DNA from: Streptomyces sp. HUAS CB01
Lineage (GTDB): Bacteria; Actinomycetota; Actinomycetes; Streptomycetales; Streptomycetaceae
DNA length: 64,000 nucleotides
NCBI RefSeq assembly: GCF_030406905.1
Contig: NZ_CP129137.1
Span: forward strand, 5,600,001-5,664,000
Direction of reading: 5' to 3'
Position numbers and translations under genes: made by a program. Below, one piece after another: positions 16,620 to 26,356 of the stretch. The first letter of the stretch is position 1; the number at the start of each line of letters is the position of its first letter. Below the pieces are notes generated by a model. That model was not told where the DNA came from, did not search any database, and saw only the letters and a program-made list of their open reading frames with translations.

Positions 16620-17258
16620 TCAGCCGAAGCGCCGGTTCGACTCCTCGGCCTGGGCCAGCCTGCGCAGGCCGAGCAGTACCGGCTCGTAGAGCACGGTCAC
16701 CGCCACCGCCGCCTCCACCTGCTCCTCCCCGGGTTCGTACCCCTCCACCAAGTCCAGGTCGGCGACGGCGAGTTCGGCCGCGCTCCGGGCGTACGGCAGC
16801 AGTTGTCCGACGTCGCAGGGGTATCCGAGGCGGACCATCGTGGCGATCCCGGAGACCACCATCCGGTAGGCGGGCGACTGTGCGCCGGCCTCCGCGCCGA
16901 AGGTCCAGCCCAGTTGCTCCAGCAGCGCGTCCGCGGCGCGGCGGGCCGTGTCCGTGGCCGGGTCGTCCTCGTCGGGCTCGGTGCCGTGCGGGATGGCCCA
17001 GACTGCCGCGCCGAGCCGTGCATGGGGATCCAGGCCGTCGTCGGCGACGGCCTCCAGCACCTCGCGCGCGGTCGCCACCGGCATCCGGCCGACCTGGATC
17101 AGCGCGCGGACGAGGCGGAGGCGGCGCAGATGCCCCTCGTCGTACTCGGCCTGCGTGGCGCTGAGCCGCCGGCCGGGCGGGAGCAGCCGCTCACGCAGGT
17201 AGTACTTGATCGTCGGTATCGGCACCCCGCTGCGATCGCTGAGCTCCGCGAGCCTCAT
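16620..17258 (-). CDS. MerR-family transcriptional regulator
   Basis: A 212-residue regulator. The N-terminal MerR winged helix reads MRLAELSDRSGVPIPTIKYY, then LRERLLPPGRR and EGHLRRLRLVRALIQVG, followed by a dimer helix and a C-terminal domain of about 120 residues without the Cys metal site of MerR itself. ATG at 17258 is preferred over the longer frame because the family begins at this point and AAGGAAGG lies upstream. It is divergent from the DUF4188 gene, and CTATCC repeats in the shared 83-bp interval suggest it regulates both itself and its neighbour. Confidence 0.87.
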   Translation of the reverse strand: MRLAELSDRSGVPIPTIKYYLRERLLPPGRRLSATQAEYDEGHLRRLRLVRALIQVGRMPVATAREVLEAVADDGLDPHARLGAAVWAIPHGTEPDEDDPATDTARRAADALLEQLGWTFGAEAGAQSPAYRMVVSGIATMVRLGYPCDVGQLLPYARSAAELAVADLDLVEGYEPGEEQVEAAVAVTVLYEPVLLGLRRLAQAEESNRRFG

Positions 17259-17287
17259 GCACTTGCGCCCTTCCTTGGAGAGTGTCA

Positions 17288-17320
17288 CTATCCAATCATG
17301 GATAGCGGAACTATCCAATC
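17288..17320. promoter_or_regulatory. Operator-like repeats between merR and the DUF4188 gene
   Basis: CTATCC-AATCAT-GGATAG is an inverted repeat (17288-17305), followed by another CTATCCAATC at 17311-17320. The spacing puts the repeats inside the divergent promoter region, as expected for a MerR-type regulator. Confidence 0.6.
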
Positions 17321-17341
17321 GGCGTCCAAGGGGGAACAGCG

Positions 17342-17827
17342 ATGGGCAGCACACCGATCCAGGGCCGTATGACCGCAGACGCGCAAGGCGACGTCGTCGT
17401 CTTCCTCATCGGGATGCGCATCAACAGCTTCCGTTCGGTGCGGAGTTGGTGGCCGGTGTTCCGGGCCATGCCGCGCATGCTGAAGGAGCTGTCGAAGGAC
17501 GAGGGCAGCGGGCTGCTCGGCTACCAGTTGCTGCTGGGCGGCCCGCGGGTCCTCTACACGGTCCAGTACTGGGACAGCAAGGAGAAGCTCTTCGCCTACG
17601 CGACGGCACAGGACAAGGCGCACCGCCCGGCCTGGGCGGCGTTCAACCGGCGGATGCGCGAGGGCCGGGGCGGGGTCGGCTTCTGGCACGAGACGTACAT
17701 CGTCCCGGCGGGCTCGTACGAGAACGTCTACGTGAACATGCCCGCGTTCGGTCTGGGCTCGGCGAGCGGTGTCGTCCCGGTCGCCCACCGTGGCGACCGG
17801 GCGGCTGAACGCCTGCGCTCGGCCTGA
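17342..17827 (+). CDS. DUF4188 family protein
   Basis: A 161-residue cytosolic protein of the DUF4188 family, which has a dimeric alpha/beta-barrel-like fold related to small monooxygenases and aldoxime dehydratases. The conserved beginning is GDVVVFLIGMRINSFRS; VQYWDSKEKLFAYA and GFWHETYIVPAGSYENVYVN follow. The family typically has a His near this WHE motif. No catalytic activity is established. The start has GGGGGAAC just upstream. It is divergent from the MerR regulator, which probably controls it. Confidence 0.8.
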   Translation: MGSTPIQGRMTADAQGDVVVFLIGMRINSFRSVRSWWPVFRAMPRMLKELSKDEGSGLLGYQLLLGGPRVLYTVQYWDSKEKLFAYATAQDKAHRPAWAAFNRRMREGRGGVGFWHETYIVPAGSYENVYVNMPAFGLGSASGVVPVAHRGDRAAERLRSA

Positions 17828-17857
17828 TCGCGGGTCGCCGGGGGAGTCCCGAACGCG

Positions 17858-17889
17858 GTGGGAGGGGCTCCCGGAGGATCCCCTCCCAC
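17858..17889. terminator. Bidirectional terminator between the DUF4188 gene and ndgR
   Basis: GTGGGAGGGG and CCCCTCCCAC enclose a 12-base loop, located between two convergent genes. Confidence 0.75.
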
Positions 17890-17960
17890 GGGCATGAGCG
17901 AGCCGTGCCCGTGTCCGGGGGCGCGGCGTCGGCGGTCGGGACGGCGTCCCTCGCGCGGGG

Positions 17961-18677
17961 TCAGCCCGAGCGGCGGAGGGCGTCGGAGAGGCGGCCCGCC
18001 GCGTCGATGACCGCCTGCGCGTGCATCCGGCCCGGGTGCCGGGTCAGACGCTCGATCGGTCCGGAGACCGAGACGGCGGCGACGACCCGGTTCGACGGGC
18101 CGCGCACCGGGGCCGAGACGGAGGCGACGCCCGGCTCGCGCTCACCGATCGACTGCGCCCAGCCCCGGCGCCGTACGCCGGACAGCGCCGTCGCCGTGAA
18201 ACGGGCGCCCTGCAGACCGCGGTGCAGCCGCTCCGGCTCCTCCCAGGCCATCAGGATCTGCGCCGAGGAACCGGCCTTCATCGTGAGGGTGGAGCCGACG
18301 GGTACCGTGTCCCGCAGTCCGGACAGCCGCTCGGCGGCCGCCACGCAGATGCGCATGTCTCCCTGCCGGCGGTAGAGCTGCGCGCTCTCGCCCGTCACAT
18401 CGCGCAGATGCGTCAGCACCGGCCCCGCCGTGGCCAGCAGCCGGTCCTCGCCCGCCGCGGCGGCGAGCTCCGCCAGGCGCGGGCCCAGGATGAAGCGGCC
18501 CTGCATGTCCCTCGCCACCATCCGGTGGTGTTCCAGAGCCACGGCGAGGCGATGTGCCGTGGGTCGTGCGAGCCCTGTCGCCGCGACCAGCCCGGCGAGG
18601 GTGGCCGGACCGGACTCCAGGGCGCTCAGTACCAGAGCTGCCTTGTCGAGAACGCCGACGCCGCTAGAGTTGTCCAT
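17961..18677 (-). CDS. ndgR: IclR-family regulator of amino acid metabolism
   Basis: A 238-residue IclR-family protein. The N-terminal helix-turn-helix covers [31 protein letters not shown]; the C-terminal effector domain includes [13 protein letters not shown] and [23 protein letters not shown] at 18677 opens with [13 protein letters not shown], as in known NdgR proteins. The longer frame reads into the leuC promoter. In S. coelicolor NdgR binds its own promoter and that of divergent leuC, and affects leucine and methionine synthesis, differentiation and antibiotic production. The same divergent arrangement is seen here. Confidence 0.92.
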   Translation of the reverse strand: MDNSSGVGVLDKAALVLSALESGPATLAGLVAATGLARPTAHRLAVALEHHRMVARDMQGRFILGPRLAELAAAAGEDRLLATAGPVLTHLRDVTGESAQLYRRQGDMRICVAAAERLSGLRDTVPVGSTLTMKAGSSAQILMAWEEPERLHRGLQGARFTATALSGVRRRGWAQSIGEREPGVASVSAPVRGPSNRVVAAVSVSGPIERLTRHPGRMHAQAVIDAAGRLSDALRRSG

Positions 18678-18702
18678 GCAACGATACTCACGTCTCACTC
18701 TG

Positions 18703-18717
18703 TGAAACGCAAGTTCA
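18703..18717. promoter_or_regulatory. Possible NdgR operator
   Basis: TGAAACGCAAGTTCA is a short inverted repeat (TGAA/TTCA) in the 176-bp ndgR-leuC interval, 25 bp upstream of ndgR. The interval also holds the palindrome GTGCGGCCGCAC at 18745-18756. Either could be the site. Confidence 0.4.
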
Positions 18718-18853
18718 AATTCTCCGAGAAGTTGCGACTCTGGATGTGCGGCCGCACAAGGGCCCGCGCTCTCCGCCCGGACCGACATGCGGACGGCGGC
18801 GCAATCGATCTCTAGTTGGTGCCCGGCGACGCTGCCGGGCCGGAGGGAAAGCG

Positions 18854-20287
18854 ATGGGTAGGACACTCGCGGAGAAGGTCTGGGACGATCATGTCGTCCG
18901 GCGCGCCGAGGGCGAGCCCGATCTCCTCTTCATCGATCTCCACCTGCTGCACGAGGTGACGAGCCCGCAGGCGTTCGACGGTCTTCGTCAGAACGGGCGG
19001 CGGGTGCGGCGGCTGGATCTCACCATCGCGACCGAGGACCACAACACCCCGACCCTGGACATCGACAAGCCGATCGCGGACCCGGTCTCGCGTGCGCAGC
19101 TGGAGACGTTGCGGAAGAACTGTGCGGAGTTCGGGGTGCGGCTGCATCCGCTGGGGGACGTGGAGCAGGGCGTGGTCCATGTGGTGGGGCCGCAGCTGGG
19201 GCTGACCCAGCCGGGCACCACGGTGGTGTGCGGTGACTCCCACACCTCCACCCACGGCGCGTTCGGCGCGCTGGCGTTCGGGATCGGCACCTCCCAGGTC
19301 GAGCACGTCCTGGCCACCCAGACCCTGCCGATGGCCCGCCCGAGGACCATGGCGATCACCGTCGAGGGGAACCTGCCCGACGGCGTCACCGCCAAGGACC
19401 TCATCCTGGCCATCATCGCCAGGATCGGCACCGGCGGCGGCCAGGGCTACATCCTGGAGTACCGCGGCAGCGCCATCGAGCAGCTCTCGATGGAAGCCCG
19501 CATGACCATCTGCAACATGTCCATCGAAGCCGGCGCCCGCGCGGGCATGATCGCCCCCGACCAGACCACCTTCGACTACCTCAAGGGACGCGACCACGCC
19601 CCCACCGGCGAGGACTGGGACGCCGCGGTCGCCTACTGGAAGACCCTGCGCACCGACGACGACGCCGTCTTCGACGCCGAGGTGTTCATCGACGCCGCCG
19701 AACTGGCCCCGTTCGTCACCTGGGGCACCAACCCCGGCCAGGGCGCACCCCTGTCCGCACACGTCCCCGACCCCGCATCGTACGAGGACGCATCGGAACG
19801 CACCGCGGCCGAAAAGGCCCTGGAATACATGGGGTTGACCGCCGGACAGGCCCTGCGCGACATCAAGGTCGACACCGTCTTCGTAGGCTCCTGCACCAAC
19901 GGCCGTATCGAGGACCTCCGCGCCGCCGCCTCGATCCTCCAGGGCCGCAAAGTCACCGACGGCGTACGGATGCTCGTCGTCCCCGGCTCCGTCCGCGTCG
20001 CCCTCCAGGCCGTCGAGGAAGGCCTCGACAAGGTCTTCAAGGAAGCCGGCGCCGAATGGCGACACGCGGGCTGCTCGATGTGCCTGGGCATGAACCCCGA
20101 CCAGCTCGCCCCCGGCGAACGCTCCGCCTCCACCTCCAACCGCAACTTCGAAGGCCGCCAGGGCAAGGGCGGACGCACCCACCTCGTCTCCCCCCAGGTC
20201 GCCGCCGCCACCGCCGTCCTCGGCCACCTCGCCTCACCCGCCGACCTCACCGACCAGCCCGCCACCCCCACGCCCGCCGGAGTCTGA
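18854..20287 (+). CDS. leuC: 3-isopropylmalate dehydratase large subunit
   Basis: A 477-residue aconitase-family subunit that isomerises 2- to 3-isopropylmalate in leucine synthesis. The three [4Fe-4S] ligands are Cys347 ([13 protein letters not shown]), Cys407 and Cys410 ([10 protein letters not shown]). The N-terminal half has [26 protein letters not shown] precedes the ATG. leuD follows after 2 bp. From about 19,230 onward the codon choice shifts to almost pure C-ending codons (compare the first 380 bp), which suggests very high expression or a mosaic history. Confidence 0.96.
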   Translation: MGRTLAEKVWDDHVVRRAEGEPDLLFIDLHLLHEVTSPQAFDGLRQNGRRVRRLDLTIATEDHNTPTLDIDKPIADPVSRAQLETLRKNCAEFGVRLHPLGDVEQGVVHVVGPQLGLTQPGTTVVCGDSHTSTHGAFGALAFGIGTSQVEHVLATQTLPMARPRTMAITVEGNLPDGVTAKDLILAIIARIGTGGGQGYILEYRGSAIEQLSMEARMTICNMSIEAGARAGMIAPDQTTFDYLKGRDHAPTGEDWDAAVAYWKTLRTDDDAVFDAEVFIDAAELAPFVTWGTNPGQGAPLSAHVPDPASYEDASERTAAEKALEYMGLTAGQALRDIKVDTVFVGSCTNGRIEDLRAAASILQGRKVTDGVRMLVVPGSVRVALQAVEEGLDKVFKEAGAEWRHAGCSMCLGMNPDQLAPGERSASTSNRNFEGRQGKGGRTHLVSPQVAAATAVLGHLASPADLTDQPATPTPAGV

Positions 20288-20289
20288 CC

Positions 20290-20883
20290 ATGGAAGCCTT
20301 CACCACCCACACCGGCCGGGCCGTCCCACTGCGCCGCAGCAACGTCGACACCGACCAGATCATCCCCGCCCACTGGCTCAAGAAGGTCACCCGCGACGGC
20401 TTCGAGGACGGCCTGTTCGAGGCCTGGCGCAAGAACACCGACTTCATCCTCAACCAGCCCGAACGCCACGGCGCCACCGTCCTGGTCGCCGGCCCCGACT
20501 TCGGCACCGGCTCCTCCCGCGAACACGCCGTCTGGGCCCTGCAGAACTACGGCTTCAAAACCGTCATCTCCTCCCGCTTCGCCGACATCTTCCGCGGCAA
20601 CTCCCTCAAGAACGGCCTCCTCACCGTCGTCCTCCCCCAGGACACCGTCGACCGCCTCTGGGAACTCACCGAAACCGACCCGACCACCGAAGTCACCGTC
20701 GACCTCGAACAACGCCAGGTCCGCGCCCCCGGCATCACCGCCGACTTCGAACTCGACGAGAACGCCCGATGGCGACTCCTCAACGGCCTCGACGACATCA
20801 GCCTCACCCTTCAGAACGAAGCCGACATCGCCACCTACGAAGCAACCAGACCCACCCACAAACCCCGCACGATTGAGGTCTGA
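20290..20883 (+). CDS. leuD: 3-isopropylmalate dehydratase small subunit
   Basis: A 197-residue swivelling-domain subunit that pairs with LeuC. Key blocks are [20 protein letters not shown] near residue 18 and [19 protein letters not shown] near residue 78, the substrate-binding loop. It begins two bases after the leuC stop and has no ribosome site of its own, so translation depends on leuC. A strong hairpin ends the operon. Confidence 0.96.
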   Translation: MEAFTTHTGRAVPLRRSNVDTDQIIPAHWLKKVTRDGFEDGLFEAWRKNTDFILNQPERHGATVLVAGPDFGTGSSREHAVWALQNYGFKTVISSRFADIFRGNSLKNGLLTVVLPQDTVDRLWELTETDPTTEVTVDLEQRQVRAPGITADFELDENARWRLLNGLDDISLTLQNEADIATYEATRPTHKPRTIEV

Positions 20884-20900
20884 GCAGCGGTTTTCCCGTA

Positions 20901-20932
20901 CTGCGCCCCCCACCGTCCGGTGGGGGGCGCAG
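20901..20932 (+). terminator. Terminator of leuCD
   Basis: A perfect 15-bp stem, CTGCGCCCCCCACCG with its complement, around a two-base turn, 17 bp after leuD. Confidence 0.85.
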
Positions 20933-20987
20933 TCGCATGTTGAGGCCCTGTGGGGCGACAACTCGCCCCAGATGGCACAATCGGTGC

Positions 20988-21215
20988 ATGGAACGCGACA
21001 GCCAACTCGAGCTCTACGAGGCGGTCGCGGCTCGACTCAAGGAAGCACACACAAGGGTGCGCGAACTGCAAGTTCCGGAGAGCGTGCGGATGGCGCTGTC
21101 CCGGAAGCTGCTGGCAGTGACGGCCGTGGCGAAGCACGATCTCGCAGACGCCGCAAGGCGCCTGGACCGGTTGATGAAGGACCTCGACGAAGGTCGATTC
21201 CCCCAAGGTGACTGA
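20988..21215 (+). CDS. Small conserved helical protein, unknown function
   Basis: A 75-residue protein starting MERDSQLELYEAVAARLKEA and predicted to be almost entirely alpha-helical with heptad-like spacing (VRMALSRKLLAVTAVAKHD, AARRLDRLMKDLDEGRF). I know of no assigned function; an uncharacterised homologue between leuD and hupS is usual in Streptomyces. The ATG has no ribosome site, and CACAAT lies 7 bases before it, so a leaderless transcript is possible. It is separated from leuD by a strong terminator and from hupS by 171 bp. Confidence 0.7.
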   Translation: MERDSQLELYEAVAARLKEAHTRVRELQVPESVRMALSRKLLAVTAVAKHDLADAARRLDRLMKDLDEGRFPQGD

Positions 21216-21306
21216 CCACCCGGCGACCGGGTCGATATGCGGCGCGGTCGCGTGGCCGCGACGGTCGACTTCGTTGCGGCACTAGGGTGATTAGCCCGTT
21301 TCGTGT

Positions 21307-21335
21307 TTGATTTGCGGTATATATCTGCCTAACGT
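21307..21335 (+). promoter_or_regulatory. Promoter of hupS
   Basis: TTGATT and TAACGT are 17 bp apart, with an A/T-rich spacer (GGTATATATC) rare in this genome. The predicted start site is about 45 bp before the hupS GTG. Confidence 0.6.
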
Positions 21336-21386
21336 GCGAAATAGCTTGAACAGTTTCGTTCCGGCGATGTCTCCGAAGGGGAAGAC

Positions 21387-22004
21387 GTGAACAAGGCGCA
21401 GCTCGTAGAAGCGATTGCCGACAAGATGGGCGGCCGGCAGCAGGCCGCCGAAGCTGTCGACGCGGTCCTCGACGCGATCGTCCGCGCGGTTGTCGGCGGC
21501 GACCGGGTTTCGGTCACCGGCTTCGGCTCGTTCGAGAAGGTGGACCGCCCGGCCCGCTACGCCCGCAACCCGCAGACGGGCGAGCGCGTACGGGTCAAGA
21601 AGACCTCGGTGCCGCGGTTCCGCGCGGGCCAGGGCTTCAAGGACCTGGTGAGCGGCACGAAGAAGCTCCCCAGGGGCGGCGAAGTGTCCGTCAAGAAGGC
21701 TCCGAAGGGCAGCCTCCAGATGGGCACCGCAGCGAAGAAGGCCGCCGCGAAGAAGGCGACCGCCAAGAAGGCGGCGGCGAAGAAGACCACGGCCAAGAAG
21801 ACCACGGCCGCGAAGAAGACGACGGCGGCGAAGAAGACCACCGCCAAGAAGACCACCGCGGCGGCGAAGAAGACGGCCGCGAAGAAGACGGCGGCGGCGA
21901 AGAAGACCGCTCCCGCCAAGAAGGCCACGGCCAAGAAGGCGCCGGCGAAGAAGGCCACCGCGCGCAAGACGACCGCCAAGAAGGCCACCGCCCGCAAGAA
22001 GTAA
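21387..22004 (+). CDS. hupS: HU-family nucleoid protein with Lys/Ala-rich tail
   Basis: A 205-residue protein. Residues 1-95 are a complete HU domain (MNKAQLVEAIADKMGGRQQA; TGFGSFEKVDRPARYARNPQ with the DNA-intercalating arm Pro). Residues 110-205 are a histone H1-like tail of AKKTTA-type repeats, encoded by GCCAAGAAG-like DNA repeats. HupS compacts the spore nucleoid and is developmentally regulated in S. coelicolor. The GTG start has AAGGGG five bases upstream. Tail length in this family varies by repeat expansion. Confidence 0.95.
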   Translation: MNKAQLVEAIADKMGGRQQAAEAVDAVLDAIVRAVVGGDRVSVTGFGSFEKVDRPARYARNPQTGERVRVKKTSVPRFRAGQGFKDLVSGTKKLPRGGEVSVKKAPKGSLQMGTAAKKAAAKKATAKKAAAKKTTAKKTTAAKKTTAAKKTTAKKTTAAAKKTAAKKTAAAKKTAPAKKATAKKAPAKKATARKTTAKKATARKK

Positions 22005-22035
22005 GCGGCGCACCAGTTCAGGGCCACTCACGCGA

Positions 22036-22068
22036 CGGGCCGGACTCCCCCAGGGGGAGCCCGGCCCG
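22036..22068. terminator. Terminator after hupS
   Basis: CGGGCCGG-A-CTCCCC pairs with GGGGAG-C-CCGGCCCG across a CAG loop, with one internal mismatch. It is shared with the convergent small gene ending at 22135. Confidence 0.75.
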
Positions 22069-22134
22069 CGGCGTTCGTTCTCCCGATCGCCGCCCCGACC
22101 GCGTTCGTCCGGACCGTTTCCCGGTCCGTGACGG

Positions 22135-22338
22135 TCACAGGGTCTGCAGGGTCACCAGGGTGATCCGGAGGGCGTCGCCCTCGCCGTCGGTCTCGATGCG
22201 CACCCGCTGGCCCGGGCGCAGCAGCCGCAGCCCCCCGGCGTCGAACGCCGCGGTGTCGAAGTCCACCGGAGTCCCGTCGTCGAGCAGCACACTCCCGCTG
22301 CGGGTCGTTGGGTCGTACGTGTACGCGGTCGCCTGCAT
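22135..22338 (-). CDS. Small beta-rich protein next to cofC, unknown function
   Basis: A 67-residue protein with a cold-shock/OB-like pattern: MQATAYTYDPTTRSGSVLLD, DGTPVDFDTAAFDAGGLRLL and RPGQRVRIETDGEG. It resembles the beta-strand order of CspA but lacks the RNP aromatic motifs, so nucleic-acid binding is only a possibility. It starts 9 bp after the cofC stop and is probably in the same operon. Confidence 0.7.
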   Translation of the reverse strand: MQATAYTYDPTTRSGSVLLDDGTPVDFDTAAFDAGGLRLLRPGQRVRIETDGEGDALRITLVTLQTL

Positions 22339-22347
22339 GCCCCGAGC

Positions 22348-23079
22348 CTATCCGGCGCCGACGGTGGGCGTTCCGCCCCGGCCCGGGCCCGGTTCACCGC
22401 CGCCGCGGCCGCCCTGCCACAGGGAGGCGGCCGGCGTCCCGGAGCCCCAGGCGGTGGGTGCCGTCGCGCACCGGGCGGCGGTCCGCGGGCCGACTCCCAG
22501 CGCGAGGGCGGCCCGCAGATCGTCCCCGGTGTCCACGTCGCGACGTATCGACTCCACCCCGTCCAATTCGATTTCCGCGGCCCCCGAGGCCAAATGCCGG
22601 CGCCGCGAGCGCCCGCCGAATGCGGGCCGCAATTCCGTGCCGGGGGCGGCCGACAGGAATGTCGTCCCAATTCCGGCGGCGTCCGCGAGGAAAGCACGGG
22701 GAAATTTCCGGGCCGTGGCGAGCACCCGTTCCAATTCGTCGGGGCGCAGCGCCGGGAGGTCCGCGTTGAGCGCCGCCACCGCCGCTGCCGGCCGCAGCGC
22801 GCGTACCTCGGCGGCCCCGTGGGCCAGCGCCGCGTTGAGTCCCGCTCCCGGAGCGTCCGGGACGACACGCGCGCCGAGGGCCGTCAGCTCCGCCGTCGCC
22901 AGCGGATCGTCAGTGACGACCACCACATCACGCACCGTGCGGCAGGACAGCGCCCGGGAGACCGTGTCCTGTGCGAAGGCGAGCGCGAACCGCGGGCGCA
23001 TCGCACCACCCGTGGCCTCCGACAACCTGCTCTTGGCCAGCGCGAGCGGTTTGAGGGGGACGACCAGTGACCACTGCAC
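22348..23079 (-). CDS. cofC: Phosphoenolpyruvate/2-phospholactate guanylyltransferase
   Basis: A 243-residue nucleotidyltransferase of the CofC/FbiD family, activating a three-carbon phospho-acid with GTP for coenzyme F420 synthesis. Motifs: VPLKPLALAKSRLSEATGG at the N-terminus, VVVVTDDPLA, and AALNADLPALRPDEL with the metal-binding Asp. GTG at 23079 is chosen because the family starts here with W-x-LVVPLK. The C-terminal 60 residues are Gly/Pro-rich and variable. In actinobacteria the preferred substrate appears to be phosphoenolpyruvate. Confidence 0.85.
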   Translation of the reverse strand: MQWSLVVPLKPLALAKSRLSEATGGAMRPRFALAFAQDTVSRALSCRTVRDVVVVTDDPLATAELTALGARVVPDAPGAGLNAALAHGAAEVRALRPAAAVAALNADLPALRPDELERVLATARKFPRAFLADAAGIGTTFLSAAPGTELRPAFGGRSRRRHLASGAAEIELDGVESIRRDVDTGDDLRAALALGVGPRTAARCATAPTAWGSGTPAASLWQGGRGGGEPGPGRGGTPTVGAG

Positions 23080-23237
23080 CGGCCCATTGTCACCCGCGAT
23101 CACGACCGCCCGGCGACCCGGCGTCGGGGGCGGGGCGTACGGTGTTCTCGACAGACCAGGGGCCCGGGGCGACACTTGACCCCCAGCAGCCGGGCACCAG
23201 CCGGGCAGCAGTCAGGTCCAAAGAGGAAGGTGTCCGA

Positions 23238-23990
23238 GTGTCCCGCCGCAGAATCGGCTTCTGGTACCGCCTTGCTGCGGTCATCGCGAAACCGCCGCTG
23301 GTGGTTCTGTTCAAGCGGGACTGGCGGGGAATGGAGCACATTCCGGTCGACGGAGGATTCATCACCGCGGTGAATCACAACTCCTACCTGGATCCGCTCT
23401 CCTACGCGCACTACCAGTACAACACCGGACGGGTCCCGCGCTTCCTGGCAAAGGCCGGTCTCTTCAAGGGCTCCTTCGTGGGCACGATGCTGCGCGGCAC
23501 CGGCCAGATCCCCGTCTACCGGGAGACGACGAACGCCCTCGACGCGTTCCGCGCCGCCGTCGACGCCATCGAGCGCGGCGAGTGCGTCGCGTTCTACCCC
23601 GAGGGCACGCTGACCCGGGACCCCGAGATGTGGCCGATGGCCGGCAAGACCGGCGCCGCGCGCGTCGCGCTCCTCACCAAGGCCCCGGTCATTCCGGTGG
23701 CCCAGTGGGGCGCCAACCTGGCGATGCCGCCGTACGCCAAGGAGAACAAGCTGCGGCTGTTCCCCCGGAAGACCCTGATCGTGCAGGCGGGGCCGCCCGT
23801 GGACCTCGACCGGTTCCACGGCAAGGAGCCCACCCCCGACGTCCTGCGCGAGGCCACCGAGGTCATCATGGCCGCGATCACCGCCCAGCTGGAGGAGATC
23901 CGCGGCGAGAAGGCGCCCGCCGAGCCGTACGACCACCGCCACGCGCGGGCCGAACAGCGGCGCAAGGCCGCCGGGGAGGGGACCAAGTGA
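23238..23990 (+). CDS. 1-acyl-sn-glycerol-3-phosphate acyltransferase (PlsC-like)
   Basis: A 250-residue acyltransferase. The catalytic H(X)4D motif is NHNSYLDP near residue 47, the second block is GTGQIPVYRE, and FYPEGTLTRD near residue 117 binds glycerol phosphate. It transfers a second acyl chain to lysophosphatidate for phospholipid synthesis. A hydrophobic N-terminal segment (LAAVIAKPPLVVLF) suits membrane association. GTG at 23238 has GAGGAAGG upstream. It overlaps gpsA by 4 bases (GTGA), coupling acylation to glycerol-3-phosphate supply. Confidence 0.9.
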   Translation: MSRRRIGFWYRLAAVIAKPPLVVLFKRDWRGMEHIPVDGGFITAVNHNSYLDPLSYAHYQYNTGRVPRFLAKAGLFKGSFVGTMLRGTGQIPVYRETTNALDAFRAAVDAIERGECVAFYPEGTLTRDPEMWPMAGKTGAARVALLTKAPVIPVAQWGANLAMPPYAKENKLRLFPRKTLIVQAGPPVDLDRFHGKEPTPDVLREATEVIMAAITAQLEEIRGEKAPAEPYDHRHARAEQRRKAAGEGTK

Positions 23991-25024
23991 CTCGTTCCGT
24001 CAAGGCAGCCGTCTTCGGCACCGGCTCCTGGGGCACGGCGTTCTCCATGGTCCTCGCCGACGCCGGCTGCGAGGTGACCATGTGGGGCCGCCGCGCCGGG
24101 CTCGTGGACGCCATCAACGGCACCCGCACCAACCCCGACTACCTGCCGGGAGTCCGGCTCCCCGAGGCGGTCCGGGCCACCACCGACCCCGCCGAGGCCG
24201 CCCGCGACGCCGACTTCACCGTCCTCGTCGTCCCCTCCCAGACCCTGCGTGCCAACCTCACGGAATGGGCGCCGCTGCTGGCCCCCGACACCGTGCTCGT
24301 CTCCCTGATGAAGGGCGTCGAACTCGGCACCGCCAAGCGGATGAGCGAGGTCATCGAGGAGGTCGTCGCCAAGGCGCCCGCCGGCGGCGCCCCTGACGAG
24401 GTCCGGGGGAGGGTCGCCGTCCTCACCGGGCCCAACCTGGCCAAGGAGATCGCCGACCGCCAGCCTGCGGCCGCGGTCGTGGCGTGCGCCGACGAGGAGG
24501 TCGCCCGGCGTCTCCAGTCCGCCTGCATGACCCCGTACTTCCGCGCCTACACCAACACCGACGTCGTCGGCTGCGAACTCGGCGGCGCGGTGAAGAACGT
24601 GATCGGCCTGGCCGTCGGCATCGCGGACGGCATGGGCCTGGGCGACAACTCCAAGGCCACCCTCATCACCCGGGGACTCGCCGAGACGACCCGCCTCGGA
24701 CTCGCCATGGGCGCCGACCCGATGACGTTCTCGGGCCTCGCCGGCCTCGGCGACCTCGTGGCCACCTGCTCGTCCCCGCTCTCCCGGAACCACACCTTCG
24801 GCACCAACCTCGGCCGCGGGATGACGCTCCAGGAGACCATCGCCGCGACCAAGCAGACGGCCGAGGGCGTCAAGTCCTGCGAGTCCGTCCTGGATCTGGC
24901 CCGCCGGCACGGTGTCGACATGCCCATCACCGAGACCGTCGTCTCGATCGTCCACGAGGGCAAGCCGCCGGTCGTGGCGCTCAAGGAACTGATGTCGCGC
25001 AGCGCCAAGCCCGAGCGCCACTGA
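23987..25024 (+). CDS. gpsA: Glycerol-3-phosphate dehydrogenase, NAD(P)+
   Basis: A 345-residue enzyme that reduces dihydroxyacetone phosphate to glycerol-3-phosphate for phospholipids. The N-terminal Rossmann loop is VFGTGSWGTAFSMVLA; the substrate domain has TGPNLAKEIADRQPAA, the catalytic Lys in ELGGAVKNVIGLAVGI, and GLAGLGDLVATCSSPLSRN. The length is normal. Translation is coupled to plsC by the GTGA overlap. Confidence 0.95.
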   Translation: MTRSVKAAVFGTGSWGTAFSMVLADAGCEVTMWGRRAGLVDAINGTRTNPDYLPGVRLPEAVRATTDPAEAARDADFTVLVVPSQTLRANLTEWAPLLAPDTVLVSLMKGVELGTAKRMSEVIEEVVAKAPAGGAPDEVRGRVAVLTGPNLAKEIADRQPAAAVVACADEEVARRLQSACMTPYFRAYTNTDVVGCELGGAVKNVIGLAVGIADGMGLGDNSKATLITRGLAETTRLGLAMGADPMTFSGLAGLGDLVATCSSPLSRNHTFGTNLGRGMTLQETIAATKQTAEGVKSCESVLDLARRHGVDMPITETVVSIVHEGKPPVVALKELMSRSAKPERH

Positions 25025-25071
25025 CGGCCGGCGACCGGAGGGCAGTCTTCCGTTCGGTGGCCGCGCGCCCC

Positions 25072-25100
25072 TTCGACCCGGCGGAGGCGCAGGGTACGCT
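25072..25100 (+). promoter_or_regulatory. Promoter of ddl (leaderless or near-leaderless)
   Basis: TTCGAC and TACGCT are spaced by exactly 17 bp. The predicted start site lies within about three bases of the ddl ATG at 25110, and no ribosome site is present. Confidence 0.5.
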
Positions 25101-25109
25101 CGTCGCGAT

Positions 25110-26282
<1,173 letters not shown>

Positions 26283-26296
26283 GCCCGCCCCCGGCC

Positions 26297-26331
26297 TCCC
26301 CGCTCCTCGCGCACCGCGCCGGGAGCGGGGA
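26297..26331. terminator. Terminator between ddl and the lipoprotein gene
   Basis: TCCCCGCTCC and GGAGCGGGGA enclose a 15-base loop between convergent genes. Confidence 0.7.
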
Positions 26332-26356
26332 GCCCGGGGATCCTGGTTCCGGGGAC

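Noticed and set aside
21730..22001. Tandem repeat DNA as a satellite or insertion
   Set aside because: The repeats are AAG/GCC-type codons encoding the Lys/Ala tail of HupS, in frame throughout.
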